Assembly (NCBI GenBank): GCA_018812925.1
Contig: JAHJCU010000003.1
Span: forward strand, 124,001-188,000
Direction: 5' to 3'
Source: Candidatus Omnitrophota bacterium
Lineage (GTDB): Bacteria; CAIJMQ01
Length of the DNA: 64,000 nt
This document shows, piece after piece, positions 49,609 through 58,909 of the stretch (position 1 is its first letter; every line of letters starts with the position of its first letter). The translations under genes were made by a program, and so were the position numbers. The notes below the pieces were generated by a model. It saw only the letters and a program-made list of their open reading frames with translations, made no database searches and had not been told where the DNA came from.

Positions 49609-50555
49609 GATTTATAGTGTTTGACGGTTTCCTTTATACCTTCTTCAAGACTAAATGGCGGTTTCCAGCCAAGCAGATTTCTGATTTTATTGCTATCAAC
49701 AATAAGAGTCCCTGTCAATTTTTCTACTTCTTTGCCCTTACCTGCAATCTTGCACAGTGCTTTCAATATGTTAGGATGTAAGGAAAATAAAAGCAGCTTC
49801 TTATTCATTGCAGAAGCAATCATCTTGATTAAATCCGGAGTAGAAACATCTTGTCCATCGCTTACCATAAATGTTTCCCCTGCTGCTAACTGATGAGTAA
49901 CACAAGTAATAATAGCGTCTACCAAATTACCGAGATAAATAAAGCTACGCCGGTTACTAATATTTTTAAATGGCAAAGGTAGTCCGGAGCCAGCAATTTT
50001 AATCAAATTTTTGAAATTAGCTTTTACTCCCTGTCCATAAACCAAAGGAAGCCGTAAAATGACCATCTGAAGCCCGGTCTCAGCGACTACAGAAGCTAAT
50101 ACCTGTTCAGCCTCCATTTTGCTTATACCATAAGCGTCTTGGGGCTTGGGAATATCATTTTCGTTATATGGCTTTAAATCTCCCTCGCCATTGACTTTGA
50201 CAGAACTGATAAAAATAAATCTTTTAACTTCTGCCTTTGCAGCCATCCGCGCCAAACGTTCAGTTCCCAGAACATTAACTTTCCGGAAAGCATCAGGAGA
50301 ACCAACTGTTGAATCACTCATGATATGGACGCGTGCCGCCAAATGAATGACTGTATCTACTTCAGCAAAATCCGAATCGTTAAAATTATCACTTTCGATT
50401 GCATTTAAATGAACGCCCTCAACCCCAACTGGAAGAGTATTAATTTCAGATTCTTTTTGAAAAGTGCCCTTAACTTTCCAACCGTTTTCAAGCATTTTAG
50501 CGCATAACGCGCGTCCGATAAACCCAGTTGCTCCAGTTATAAAAACTATCGGCAT
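49605..50555 (-). CDS. SDR-type nucleotide-sugar reductase/epimerase (WbpV/WreQ-like)
   Basis: A 316-residue extended SDR with F-I-T-G-A-T-G-F-I-G-R near the N-terminus, I-H-L-A-A-R-V-H-I-M, and Y-G-I-S-K-M-E-A-E as the active-site Y-x-x-x-K. Its relatives WbpV and WreQ reduce the 4-keto sugar made by the neighbouring dehydratase to UDP-D-QuiNAc. It overlaps the transferase by four bases. That it is a reductase rather than a 4-epimerase is inferred from context. Confidence 0.85.
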   Translation of the reverse strand: MPIVFITGATGFIGRALCAKMLENGWKVKGTFQKESEINTLPVGVEGVHLNAIESDNFNDSDFAEVDTVIHLAARVHIMSDSTVGSPDAFRKVNVLGTERLARMAAKAEVKRFIFISSVKVNGEGDLKPYNENDIPKPQDAYGISKMEAEQVLASVVAETGLQMVILRLPLVYGQGVKANFKNLIKIAGSGLPLPFKNISNRRSFIYLGNLVDAIITCVTHQLAAGETFMVSDGQDVSTPDLIKMIASAMNKKLLLFSLHPNILKALCKIAGKGKEVEKLTGTLIVDSNKIRNLLGWKPPFSLEEGIKETVKHYKS

Positions 50556-50580
50556 ATTAATATCAATTGAATATCAAAAT

Positions 50581-51702
50581 TTACTTATACCAAACTGTTC
50601 GGTTAATATAATCCGTATAGCTCAAAATAATCCTTACGACTTTTTTCGATACATTATCTACATCATAATCAGATACTATCCTGAATTGATGGTTTTTTTT
50701 CGAATGTTGAGCTATTACAACTTGCATAGCAGCAATAATATCTGCACTTTTTAAGCCACACATTATCAATGTCCCCTCATCCATGCCTTCAGGCCGCTCG
50801 TGAGCTTGACGTATGGTCACCGCCGGGAAATTCAACAAAGAAGACTCTTCGGTTATTGTCCCGCTGTCAGAAATTACGCAAGCCGCATTCATTTCTAATT
50901 TTACATAATCAAAAAAACCAAGAGGTTTTAAAAATGAAATTCTTCTGTCAAAATGTCGTTTATCTGACGCTTTTAGCTTTTTCCTTGTGCGAGGATGCGT
51001 TGAAACAATTAATTGTTTATCAAATTTTTTCACTATTTTATTAAGCGAATCCAAAAGATCAAAGAAGTTCTGCTCTGAATCGATATTTTCTTCACGATGG
51101 GCACTCAATACTAAATAAGCTCCTTTTTTCAGTTTTAATTGCTCTAAAACTGATGATTTCAATATGGAAAGCATATAAAAATCAAGAATCTCTTTCATCG
51201 GTGAACCGGTCTTTATAATTGTTTCCGGCCTTATCCCCTCTGCAATTAAATATCTTCGAGCATGCTCAGTTAATGTCATATTGATATCGCTCAGGTGGTC
51301 AACTATTTTTCTGTTTAATTCTTCCGGAACACGTTGGTCAAAACAACGGTTGCCGGCTTCCATATGAAAAACAGGAATTTTCCGTCTTTTTGCAGCAATC
51401 ACGGATAAACAACTATTGGTATCCCCATAAAGAAGAACAGCATCAGGACACTCCTTTTCCATTATCTTATCTGAAGTAGAAATTATATTACCGATCGTTT
51501 CTGCCAAGCTTTTCCCAACCGCTCCTAGAAAATAATCCGGCTTTCTAATGCCCATCTCTTTAAAAAACACTTCATTTAATTCATAATCATAATTTTGTCC
51601 GGTATGCACGAGCACATTCTTCTGATATTTTTCCAGCTCATTGATTACTCTACTGAGTTTAATAATCTCCGGTCGAGTACCGACTATTGTCATGATTTTC
51701 AT
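50581..51702 (-). CDS. Non-hydrolysing UDP-HexNAc 2-epimerase (WecB/FnlC/WbvD-like)
   Basis: The 373-residue protein has the family start V-G-T-R-P-E-I-I-K, H-T-G-Q-N-Y-D, Y-G-D-T-N-S, H-M-E-A-G-N-R, V-L-S-A-H-R-E-E-N and S-D-S-G-T-I-T-E-E. It is encoded directly after the CapE-like and RmlD-like genes. That three-gene set makes UDP-L-FucNAc or UDP-L-QuiNAc, where this enzyme does the last C2 epimerisation. Confidence 0.92.
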   Translation of the reverse strand: MKIMTIVGTRPEIIKLSRVINELEKYQKNVLVHTGQNYDYELNEVFFKEMGIRKPDYFLGAVGKSLAETIGNIISTSDKIMEKECPDAVLLYGDTNSCLSVIAAKRRKIPVFHMEAGNRCFDQRVPEELNRKIVDHLSDINMTLTEHARRYLIAEGIRPETIIKTGSPMKEILDFYMLSILKSSVLEQLKLKKGAYLVLSAHREENIDSEQNFFDLLDSLNKIVKKFDKQLIVSTHPRTRKKLKASDKRHFDRRISFLKPLGFFDYVKLEMNAACVISDSGTITEESSLLNFPAVTIRQAHERPEGMDEGTLIMCGLKSADIIAAMQVVIAQHSKKNHQFRIVSDYDVDNVSKKVVRIILSYTDYINRTVWYK

Positions 51703-51726
51703 ATTTATATCCTTTCTTAAAAAAAT

Positions 51727-52794
51727 TTACCTGAGCAGTTCTTCACTGTGCGACAAATCAACATCCTCAATCATTATCTTATGCTTTTTTAATAATTTTA
51801 TGGTTTCGGTAAAATCAAGCGCAGTATCCTTTGAACTAAACTCTTTTTTCAAAGCGGTGGGTTCATTTTTGCTTGTCTTACGCAATTCCGGCAACATAGG
51901 CAAGATAACATAATAGTCCCCTCTTCTTATGCAATGTGTCGCTTCCTCTTCTGAAACCATTATCTCATGCATCTTTTCCGCCGGCCTGATTCCTGTAATC
52001 TTTATATCTATTTTTCTTTTACCAATCAAAGCGTTTGCGATATTAATAACAGTTGCAGCGGGAACATTAGGCACATATGTTTCTCCTGTCTTGCCAAATC
52101 GCAATGCTGCAAATAATGTTTCTACGGCTTGATTAAGACTTAATAAAAAGCGTGTCATTTCCGGAACTGTTACCGTTACAGGACCGCCATTCTTAATTTG
52201 TTCATGGAAAAGAGGGATGACTGAACCGCGGGAAGCCAAAACATTGCCATAGCGTACACAAATAAAACGAGTTTTAGGATTGAGGATATTAGCCGCGATA
52301 ATAATCCGCTCCTGAATAGCCTTGGTCATCCCCATCACATTTATGGGTTTACATGCCTTGTCGGTGCTGACACTAATAACTGTATTGACAGGATAGCTAT
52401 TTTCTTTGATGGCTCGTACTATATTTGAAGCACCGATACAATTGGTCAAGACCGCCTGAGTGGGGAAGTATTCACATGTCGGAACTTGTTTTAACGCTGC
52501 TGCATTAACAACAATATCTGCGTCTTTTACGGCAGAACAAACATCTGCGTAACTCCGTATATCTCCGATACGAAACTCCAGAGTATTCTTAAAATTATTG
52601 TAAATAACTTCCTCGGTGGCGACTAATTTGTGTAAATATGACATGCGCATCTGATGCTGTTTTGCTTCATCGCGGGACATAACTATTATCTTTTTGGGAG
52701 TTCCTAGTTTTCCGCTTAATACTCTTTTTACAAAAACTTTGCCTAACGACCCGGTCCCGCCGATTATAAGAATTGTTTTTTTGTTAAAAATCAT
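51727..52794 (-). CDS. CapE/FnlA/WbvB-like UDP-GlcNAc 4,6-dehydratase/5-epimerase
   Basis: The 355-residue SDR has I-G-G-T-G-S-L-G-K near the N-terminus and S-V-S-T-D-K-A-C-K-P-I-N near 143. That D-K replaces the usual Tyr as in this family. It also has R-Y-G-N-V-L-A-S-R-G-S-V. It carries out the first step to UDP-L-FucNAc/L-QuiNAc. It overlaps the RmlD-like gene by four bases. Confidence 0.9.
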   Translation of the reverse strand: MIFNKKTILIIGGTGSLGKVFVKRVLSGKLGTPKKIIVMSRDEAKQHQMRMSYLHKLVATEEVIYNNFKNTLEFRIGDIRSYADVCSAVKDADIVVNAAALKQVPTCEYFPTQAVLTNCIGASNIVRAIKENSYPVNTVISVSTDKACKPINVMGMTKAIQERIIIAANILNPKTRFICVRYGNVLASRGSVIPLFHEQIKNGGPVTVTVPEMTRFLLSLNQAVETLFAALRFGKTGETYVPNVPAATVINIANALIGKRKIDIKITGIRPAEKMHEIMVSEEEATHCIRRGDYYVILPMLPELRKTSKNEPTALKKEFSSKDTALDFTETIKLLKKHKIMIEDVDLSHSEELLR

Positions 52795-53663
52795 TGTTTC
52801 CTTCCTTTCAGTTCAATTACTAACTCATCAATCATTTTTTCCCATGAAGGTGGAGTATATCCAAACTCTTTTCGGAATTTTGATGAATCCAAACTCCGGT
52901 CACAATGAAAATCCTCATCTGGTGTAATTTCAATATCCAAATTCATTTTTTTCTTAATCAGCATTAGTAAATCAAATTTAGATATAGGATTGCTAGAAAC
53001 ATTATAAAGCCCGTGTGCCTGCGGGTAATCAACTATCAGCATCTCTACAATCCGACACAACTCCAAAGTAGTAAAGCCGGAATATATGGCGTTTTTGTAA
53101 CCTTTAATAGTGCCTGATTGCGCAAGAAACCACTCCAAGAGTTCATATCTATGCAATAATTCTGTGCCAATAAAAGATGAACGTAACGTTAGCGTATTGT
53201 CTTCTTTAAGCTCACCTTTAGCTTTCGTTTTTCCATAAATATCCGTGGCTGAAGTTAAGCTTTCTTCTGTATAATGCCCAATTTTACCGTCAAAAACACA
53301 ATCCGTACTAAAAACAACTGTTTTGGCATTGTTATTCTCTCCCCATGTTGCCAATTTATGCGGAAGAGATGAATTCAGGGCAAGACTCATAGCCATATCA
53401 TTTGTCTCTTTCCTATGCTTAGTCATACCAATACAATTCAATATGATACTCGGCTGAATTCTATCTAATAACTTTTCTACATCAGGAAAATTCAAAGCAT
53501 TTAGATTTTCAATTACCCGTGTTTCATCCTCAAAAATATTAAATTTTTTATAATCATGCCGATAGCCACGAATTACAGTAAATGTGTTCGGAAAACGCGG
53601 TGATAAATATTGCCAAAGCTTATGACCGAGCATCCCACTGCCGCCTAAAATTAGGATACGCAC
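52791..53663 (-). CDS. RmlD-like sugar-nucleotide 4-reductase (WbvR-like)
   Basis: A 290-residue SDR with I-L-G-G-S-G-M-L-G-H-K-L, F-S-T-D-C-V-F-D-G and Y-G-K-T-K-A-K-G-E. The C-terminal cupin that FnlB/CapF proteins of L-FucNAc pathways carry is absent. That length and family fit WbvR of the UDP-L-QuiNAc pathway better. It lies between the GT4 gene and the CapE-like gene. Confidence 0.85.
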   Translation of the reverse strand: MRILILGGSGMLGHKLWQYLSPRFPNTFTVIRGYRHDYKKFNIFEDETRVIENLNALNFPDVEKLLDRIQPSIILNCIGMTKHRKETNDMAMSLALNSSLPHKLATWGENNNAKTVVFSTDCVFDGKIGHYTEESLTSATDIYGKTKAKGELKEDNTLTLRSSFIGTELLHRYELLEWFLAQSGTIKGYKNAIYSGFTTLELCRIVEMLIVDYPQAHGLYNVSSNPISKFDLLMLIKKKMNLDIEITPDEDFHCDRSLDSSKFRKEFGYTPPSWEKMIDELVIELKGRKQ

Positions 53664-53664
53664 T

Positions 53665-54891
53665 TTATCTTGCTCCTTTTACGGTTTTTATTAAGCGGTC
53701 CAGTTGGTCTATAAGTTTTGACCGTTCAAAATTATTTTCAAAATACTCTCTTCCCTTAAGGCCCATTGCGCGTCGTTCATCTGCTTTCATATGATACATC
53801 TTCAAAGCTAATTGGGCAAGAGCTTCGGGATTTTCAGGTTCACATGAAAATCCTGCCCCGGATTCCTCAATAATTCTTGCTCCTTCTCCGGCCAATGAGG
53901 CAATTATTGGCTTGGCGCATGCTAAATACGATTGAACCTTGGCGGGGATAGTAAACGAAAAAATTTCCTCATTTTTTAGCGTAGCAAGCATAACATCCGC
54001 CAATGCAAAATAACGCGGCATCTTTTCTGCAGGATGTCTCCCGAGAAGTGAAAAATTAGCACTTAAATTACGTTTTGCTATTTCCTCTTCAACCCAAAGA
54101 CGCTTTCTTCCATCTCCTATGATAATCCAATGTATTTCCTTGTAATCTCTAATCCTCTCTGCCGCCGATATAATGGTACTGAAATCCTGTGCTGTACCGA
54201 TATTTCCTGCGAACATGATTATGAATCCCTTGGGCATAACTTTTCGCTCTTCTGAATTTGCCTCAAGCTTAACAGGACTGTAAAATTCCTCTGCGCTATT
54301 TGGAAAATAAGAAATGCGGGCGGCATTCACTCCTAAACTTTTAATGGACGGAATAAAAGCTTTCGATTGCACGAGAATCAAATCGCATCTATGGTAAATA
54401 AACTGCACCAACTTTTTTACATATTTTATAATGAAAGAGGAATGTACCGCTCCTGTAGCGGACAAGCTTTCAGGCCAAAGGTCTTGCACCCAAAAGAAAA
54501 TAGGCGCAGATTTAATTTTCTTTAGTATGATAGCAGGTAATCCCACGGTAATAGGGGATGGCTCATATACAAATATTACATCATACCGTTGGCGGCAGAT
54601 AATAGGAGCAAGAATGCTGGCATAGAAAGCAAATGAAAGATAATTAATCAACAAACGAATTTTATTACTTCTACCTCTAGAGACCAGCGGCACACGTATA
54701 ATTTCTGCGCCACGGTAACTCTGCCTTAAATTTTTGAATATGCCATAGCCGGGAAAAAACTTACCATCGGGATAATTAGGGATACCCGTTAAAACCGTAA
54801 CTTCATACCCTTTTTCAACCAGCCCGGCAGTTAAATCGTTAATACGAAAATTTTCCGGCCAAAAATATTGTGTAAGTACTAATATTTTCAT
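53665..54891 (-). CDS. Family 4 glycosyltransferase, WbuB-like
   Basis: The 408-residue GT4 starts L-T-Q-Y-F-W-P-E-N-F-R-I-N, and has W-V-Q-D-L-W-P-E-S near 136 and F-A-G-N-I-G-T-A-Q near 228. This is the WbuB subtype, which often transfers L-FucNAc or related sugars, and it lies next to the corresponding nucleotide-sugar genes. The specificity is inferred from this position. Confidence 0.88.
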   Translation of the reverse strand: MKILVLTQYFWPENFRINDLTAGLVEKGYEVTVLTGIPNYPDGKFFPGYGIFKNLRQSYRGAEIIRVPLVSRGRSNKIRLLINYLSFAFYASILAPIICRQRYDVIFVYEPSPITVGLPAIILKKIKSAPIFFWVQDLWPESLSATGAVHSSFIIKYVKKLVQFIYHRCDLILVQSKAFIPSIKSLGVNAARISYFPNSAEEFYSPVKLEANSEERKVMPKGFIIMFAGNIGTAQDFSTIISAAERIRDYKEIHWIIIGDGRKRLWVEEEIAKRNLSANFSLLGRHPAEKMPRYFALADVMLATLKNEEIFSFTIPAKVQSYLACAKPIIASLAGEGARIIEESGAGFSCEPENPEALAQLALKMYHMKADERRAMGLKGREYFENNFERSKLIDQLDRLIKTVKGAR

Positions 54892-54892
54892 C

Positions 54893-56023
54893 TTATATTA
54901 TCGTTAATTCAAATTCTCTAATTAAACCCTCTAATGTATTATCCCAAGAAAAAGATTCAGCGCGTTTTTTAGCTTTATCTGTTATTTCCAGCTTTTTCTC
55001 ATCATTCCAACTTGCAACATTTTTGATGGCATCTACTAAAGAATGCGAATCTTTTGGAGAATAATAATAAGCGCAATCCGACAAAATCTCAGGAAATGGG
55101 GGATTATCCGCTGCAATACATAAACAACCATTGGCCATCGCCTCGAGAGCTATCATTCCAAAAGTCTCCATGCGACTGGTTATTATAAACATCGCGCAAT
55201 TTTGGTAACACCATGCAAGTTCACTTTGATTTAATTGACCTGTCCAAATAATATTTGAGCTTAAGCCATATGACTTACTTAATGCCAAAAGTTTTCTATG
55301 ATAACTTAGGGTTGCAGTCCTTGACTGACCGGCAATTAATATTCTTAAATCAGGGAAATCTTTCTTTAAATACCTTGCTGCTTTGATGATATCTTCTGTT
55401 CCCCGATATGGCTCAAGAGAACCGGCTGTAAACAAGAATTTCTTCTCCAACCCGTTGGGAATGCCGGGGGGTTTACTAATGTCTTCAGCTGGCGAATCTT
55501 TACCAAAATACACCAATGATATTTTTTCTTTAGAGATGCCTGCCTTTTCTATTAAGAAATCTTTAACAAAGTTTGAAGTTACTATTGTTCGTTTAGCTAA
55601 TTTAAGAGCTTTTACCGATTCAATGTGCTGAATATATAAACGCAACTTTTCGCTAAAAGATAACTCATCTACTTCCTTACGCAGGAACGGTAGGATATTC
55701 TGCACCATATTTAAAACCGGTACACCGGAAAACTCAAAATGGCGCGCTACCGGGACAAATATTAAATCAGGAGAAAATTTTATTAGTTTTTGTTTTAGGC
55801 TTCTGTCAAATCTAAATTTTAAAAAACCAAAAGGGGAACAATTTACAAATTCAACATTTTGCATCAGGCTGAACCAGGTATCTACTTGTAGGGAGCTTGG
55901 GGATATACATAACAATGAATCGATATTGTCGTTAGATGCCAACCGCGGCAAAATATTTAAAAGATATTTTTTGTATCCGCCGCTTATTCCACCATTAGTC
56001 ATATTTATAATAGCTATTTTCAT
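54893..56023 (-). CDS. Family 4 (GT-B) glycosyltransferase
   Basis: A 376-residue GT4. The N-terminal G-G-I-S-G-G-Y-K-K-Y and the donor-site blocks F-T-A-G-S-L-E-P-Y-R-G-T-E near 195 and R-M-E-T-F-G-M-I-A-L-E-A-M-A-N-G near 285 are present. It lies between the WbuB-like gene and the large membrane protein gene. Acceptor and donor are unknown. Confidence 0.87.
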   Translation of the reverse strand: MKIAIINMTNGGISGGYKKYLLNILPRLASNDNIDSLLCISPSSLQVDTWFSLMQNVEFVNCSPFGFLKFRFDRSLKQKLIKFSPDLIFVPVARHFEFSGVPVLNMVQNILPFLRKEVDELSFSEKLRLYIQHIESVKALKLAKRTIVTSNFVKDFLIEKAGISKEKISLVYFGKDSPAEDISKPPGIPNGLEKKFLFTAGSLEPYRGTEDIIKAARYLKKDFPDLRILIAGQSRTATLSYHRKLLALSKSYGLSSNIIWTGQLNQSELAWCYQNCAMFIITSRMETFGMIALEAMANGCLCIAADNPPFPEILSDCAYYYSPKDSHSLVDAIKNVASWNDEKKLEITDKAKKRAESFSWDNTLEGLIREFELTII

Positions 56024-56049
56024 ATTATAACCTCATACCGAGTAAATAA

Positions 56050-58023
56050 TTATTCTATTTTTTGTATAGAAACACTTCCGTCTAAAGTTTTATTTATTTT
56101 CAAAATAACTCCGTCCTTATGATTATCAATACCATTGAATAACACTCCGTACTGCTCCCAGAATTTATCATCCGCTTTAGCAATAAAGATATAGTCGCAA
56201 TCCTTAAGAACATCTAATAATTCGGTCGGAGTATAATTTTGCGTCCACACATCTCCATCAAAATACGGGGTGCCTACAGACCATCCTCCCAAACTAGTTT
56301 TTCTGGGACAAACACCGTAGGTAAAAATCCAATGTTTCAATCCCTTCTTATCGTCATTTTGCCATATATAGTAAATTTTTGAGTTTAAAGGACAGTATTT
56401 ATTAATTATTGGCAAGTCCTTTTCAACTTCTATCCTAGCTTGTAAATATGGTTTTTTGACAAAAAGAAATTGCTTATAAGAAGCCACAGCAATGAGAATT
56501 GAAAAAATCAGAATAATCTTCAATACTAACCGCGACAATTGATAAGACCTAATTGACTCCTTCGGAATTGCTATAAAAAATCCAATAAAAACAAAAATCC
56601 AGCCTAAAAAGAAAATGCCCATATAGCGGCCAAACGATACGATGCGCGGACCTTCATACGCACCGAAAGAATACAGATAAATCAAAAGGTGTCCCAAAAT
56701 ATAAATAAGAAAAGATGTTACCATGACCGTCTGGCAGATTAAAACTCTGCGGCGATTCAAGGTGGAAGATTGCAATAATATGCTGATTAGAACCATTATT
56801 AAACAAATAGAAAAAACTGAAACCGTAGATATCCATTTATTTATTTCAAGACGATTTCCGAAAACCTTAATTTTATTAATTGAAATAATCGGCTCATTAT
56901 AAAGTGCTTTTCGAAAGTTTTTCAGTGTTTCTTTATCTCGCTGTGTTGCGTTTTCCTTAGAAAAAGTGTTTTGAATTTCTTCTAAAGAAAAATCGGTATT
57001 AAAAAGTTTCTGGATGTTATATTTATTCATCCATCCTTTCCAGCTGAGATGAGAAACAACAGGTGTTGCAATGACTGCCGTTAACAAAATTATGGCTAAA
57101 AACATGTTTTTAATAGCCGATAATCTTGAACCGGAAAAAGTGGGAGCTTCAAAATTGGCTTTAGTGGACATGTTCTCCTGAGTCGAAGATTCACCGTAAA
57201 AAAAGCGGTAAAGGTAATCCAAAACGATAATCAGACAAACACACATACTTAAAAATAATCCTATATCCTTGATTAAAGGCAAAAAGAAAAGTACGGGAAT
57301 AAGATGCCCTATGCGGCCTTTATCGCTTCCCTTAAAGAGAAAATAACTTGCTATTGACATGCCAAAAACAGCGCCGACAATATGGTCGACAGTCAGAGAG
57401 CCGGTCCTCAATCCGCCAAAAATAAAAACTAAATTATGGGTTATCAGAAAAACCATTATCAGGAAATAAAATTGTTTCCACTTAATTCTTTGAAAAAGAG
57501 CCATAAAGGACGATACTAAAAAAATATTTTGGGCAAAATAGACCATTCCTTCGGAATACCCAATTATAGAAGTAATAAAATAATGGAAAAGCGATATCCC
57601 TGGCGGGTAACATTTTAAATAAATACAACTTTCTGAATTTACAAGACTATTCGTTAAAACCGTATTTTTTGTAATTATTCCCCAGTGAGAGAACTCGTCC
57701 CAGTTGCAATAAGACAATTTCTGACAAACTATATACAAAAATACAAAATAACAGATAAAAATAATCATCCCTGGAGGGAACATCTCTGCATAAGGGGTTT
57801 GCCTCTTTGCGAAACAGATAATAAAGTATGCTGTAAAAAATACCAGTCCGATGTAGAATAAAAGATGTGCGCCAATCGCCAACATGTTAAAAATCCCGAA
57901 AATATATAGCAGGCTGGGGATCAGACAAACGGTCAATAGGGGAGTGACAGTGACCGACCATTTGCAAGTTTTTGCGATAAACAGAAAATAGCCTGTTAAT
58001 GAGAACAGTAATAGTAATATCAT
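56050..58023 (-). CDS. Large polytopic membrane protein, possibly GT-C glycosyltransferase
   Basis: The 657-residue protein has about twelve helices and a C-terminal soluble part of roughly 130 residues. The first periplasmic loop has C-N-W-D-E-F-S-H-W-G, with acidic residues where GT-C enzymes keep their catalytic Asp/Glu, and is followed by Y-P-P-G-I-S-L-F-H-Y-F. That arrangement suggests a lipid-phosphate-sugar-dependent glycosyltransferase. The dolichol-phosphate-mannose-synthase-like gene at 60372 could supply the donor. No close family is recognised. Confidence 0.55.
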   Translation of the reverse strand: MILLLLFSLTGYFLFIAKTCKWSVTVTPLLTVCLIPSLLYIFGIFNMLAIGAHLLFYIGLVFFTAYFIICFAKRQTPYAEMFPPGMIIFICYFVFLYIVCQKLSYCNWDEFSHWGIITKNTVLTNSLVNSESCIYLKCYPPGISLFHYFITSIIGYSEGMVYFAQNIFLVSSFMALFQRIKWKQFYFLIMVFLITHNLVFIFGGLRTGSLTVDHIVGAVFGMSIASYFLFKGSDKGRIGHLIPVLFFLPLIKDIGLFLSMCVCLIIVLDYLYRFFYGESSTQENMSTKANFEAPTFSGSRLSAIKNMFLAIILLTAVIATPVVSHLSWKGWMNKYNIQKLFNTDFSLEEIQNTFSKENATQRDKETLKNFRKALYNEPIISINKIKVFGNRLEINKWISTVSVFSICLIMVLISILLQSSTLNRRRVLICQTVMVTSFLIYILGHLLIYLYSFGAYEGPRIVSFGRYMGIFFLGWIFVFIGFFIAIPKESIRSYQLSRLVLKIILIFSILIAVASYKQFLFVKKPYLQARIEVEKDLPIINKYCPLNSKIYYIWQNDDKKGLKHWIFTYGVCPRKTSLGGWSVGTPYFDGDVWTQNYTPTELLDVLKDCDYIFIAKADDKFWEQYGVLFNGIDNHKDGVILKINKTLDGSVSIQKIE

Positions 58024-58035
58024 CGTTTTGTCGTT

Positions 58036-58905
58036 TTAAGCCTTCTTTTTAGTAATAATCATGAACATATCACCTAAGTTCACGGGGATTTTAATCCGCT
58101 TTAAAATATCCCCTTTTACATTAATTCCAAACCGGCTGAGAATATAATCAAGAGTGAATTTCTTTGAATAGTATTTTGTACAAATAACTTCCAGCTTATT
58201 TTTTGCTAACAGTGCTGACAAAGTTGTAGGAGTAAAATGGTAAAAATGAAATCTCATTAACCAGGGGTATCGTTTTCCCATAAGTTTGGCGAAAATACTG
58301 CCTATGTCGTGGGTTGTGATTACTACTATGCCATCGCGTTTTAGATAGTTGTAAATATTTGAGAGGCATAATGATGGATTATCCAGATGCTCAACAACAT
58401 CCCATAAGGTTACCAAATCAAACTCCTTTGCCGGGAAAAATAGTTTCTCGTTACAACCGGCATTAATAATGGTAGCTCCGGTTTTCTTACGGGCATAATC
58501 AGAAGCCCAAACGGACGGCTCTATGCCGGTTACCTTATATCCTTTTTTTTGAGCTTCATCCAGAAAAATTCCGGCATAACAACCTATATCAAGAAGTTTA
58601 CCGCACGATTTGTATTTAGCAATTATCTTCAGGTGTTCGTTGAAAGTCTCAGCACGTTCCTGCCAAGTTTCGAGATATGCATTATCTACTACATCTTTAT
58701 AGAGTGCATTTACTTCGACATCACGGGGATTCATGTAAACCAACCCGCATTTTTTACACTTTACGATATTGTTAAATACGCTATATTTGTTTACTGTACT
58801 AGTATAGTCTTCAACACTGGGATTGGAACTTCCGATATTAGAACGATAAAGAATTTTATAATCGTTACTGCCACAGATGTTACATTTTATTTTTATATAT
58901 TTCAT
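58036..58905 (-). CDS. Class I SAM methyltransferase with N-terminal zinc ribbon
   Basis: The 289-residue protein starts with C-N-I-C-G-S-N-D and a second pair C-K-K-C-G-L-V-Y-M-N-P-R, then the Rossmann motif L-L-D-I-G-C-Y-A-G-I-F-L near 122 and L-W-D-V-V-E-H-L. This type often methylates or modifies sugars in polysaccharide clusters. The ATG at 58905 gives the usual start and overlaps the end of the upstream gene's reading frame region only slightly. A longer frame reaching 58971 runs inside that gene. Confidence 0.85.
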   Translation of the reverse strand: MKYIKIKCNICGSNDYKILYRSNIGSSNPSVEDYTSTVNKYSVFNNIVKCKKCGLVYMNPRDVEVNALYKDVVDNAYLETWQERAETFNEHLKIIAKYKSCGKLLDIGCYAGIFLDEAQKKGYKVTGIEPSVWASDYARKKTGATIINAGCNEKLFFPAKEFDLVTLWDVVEHLDNPSLCLSNIYNYLKRDGIVVITTHDIGSIFAKLMGKRYPWLMRFHFYHFTPTTLSALLAKNKLEVICTKYYSKKFTLDYILSRFGINVKGDILKRIKIPVNLGDMFMIITKKKA

Positions 58906-58909
58906 AGTT

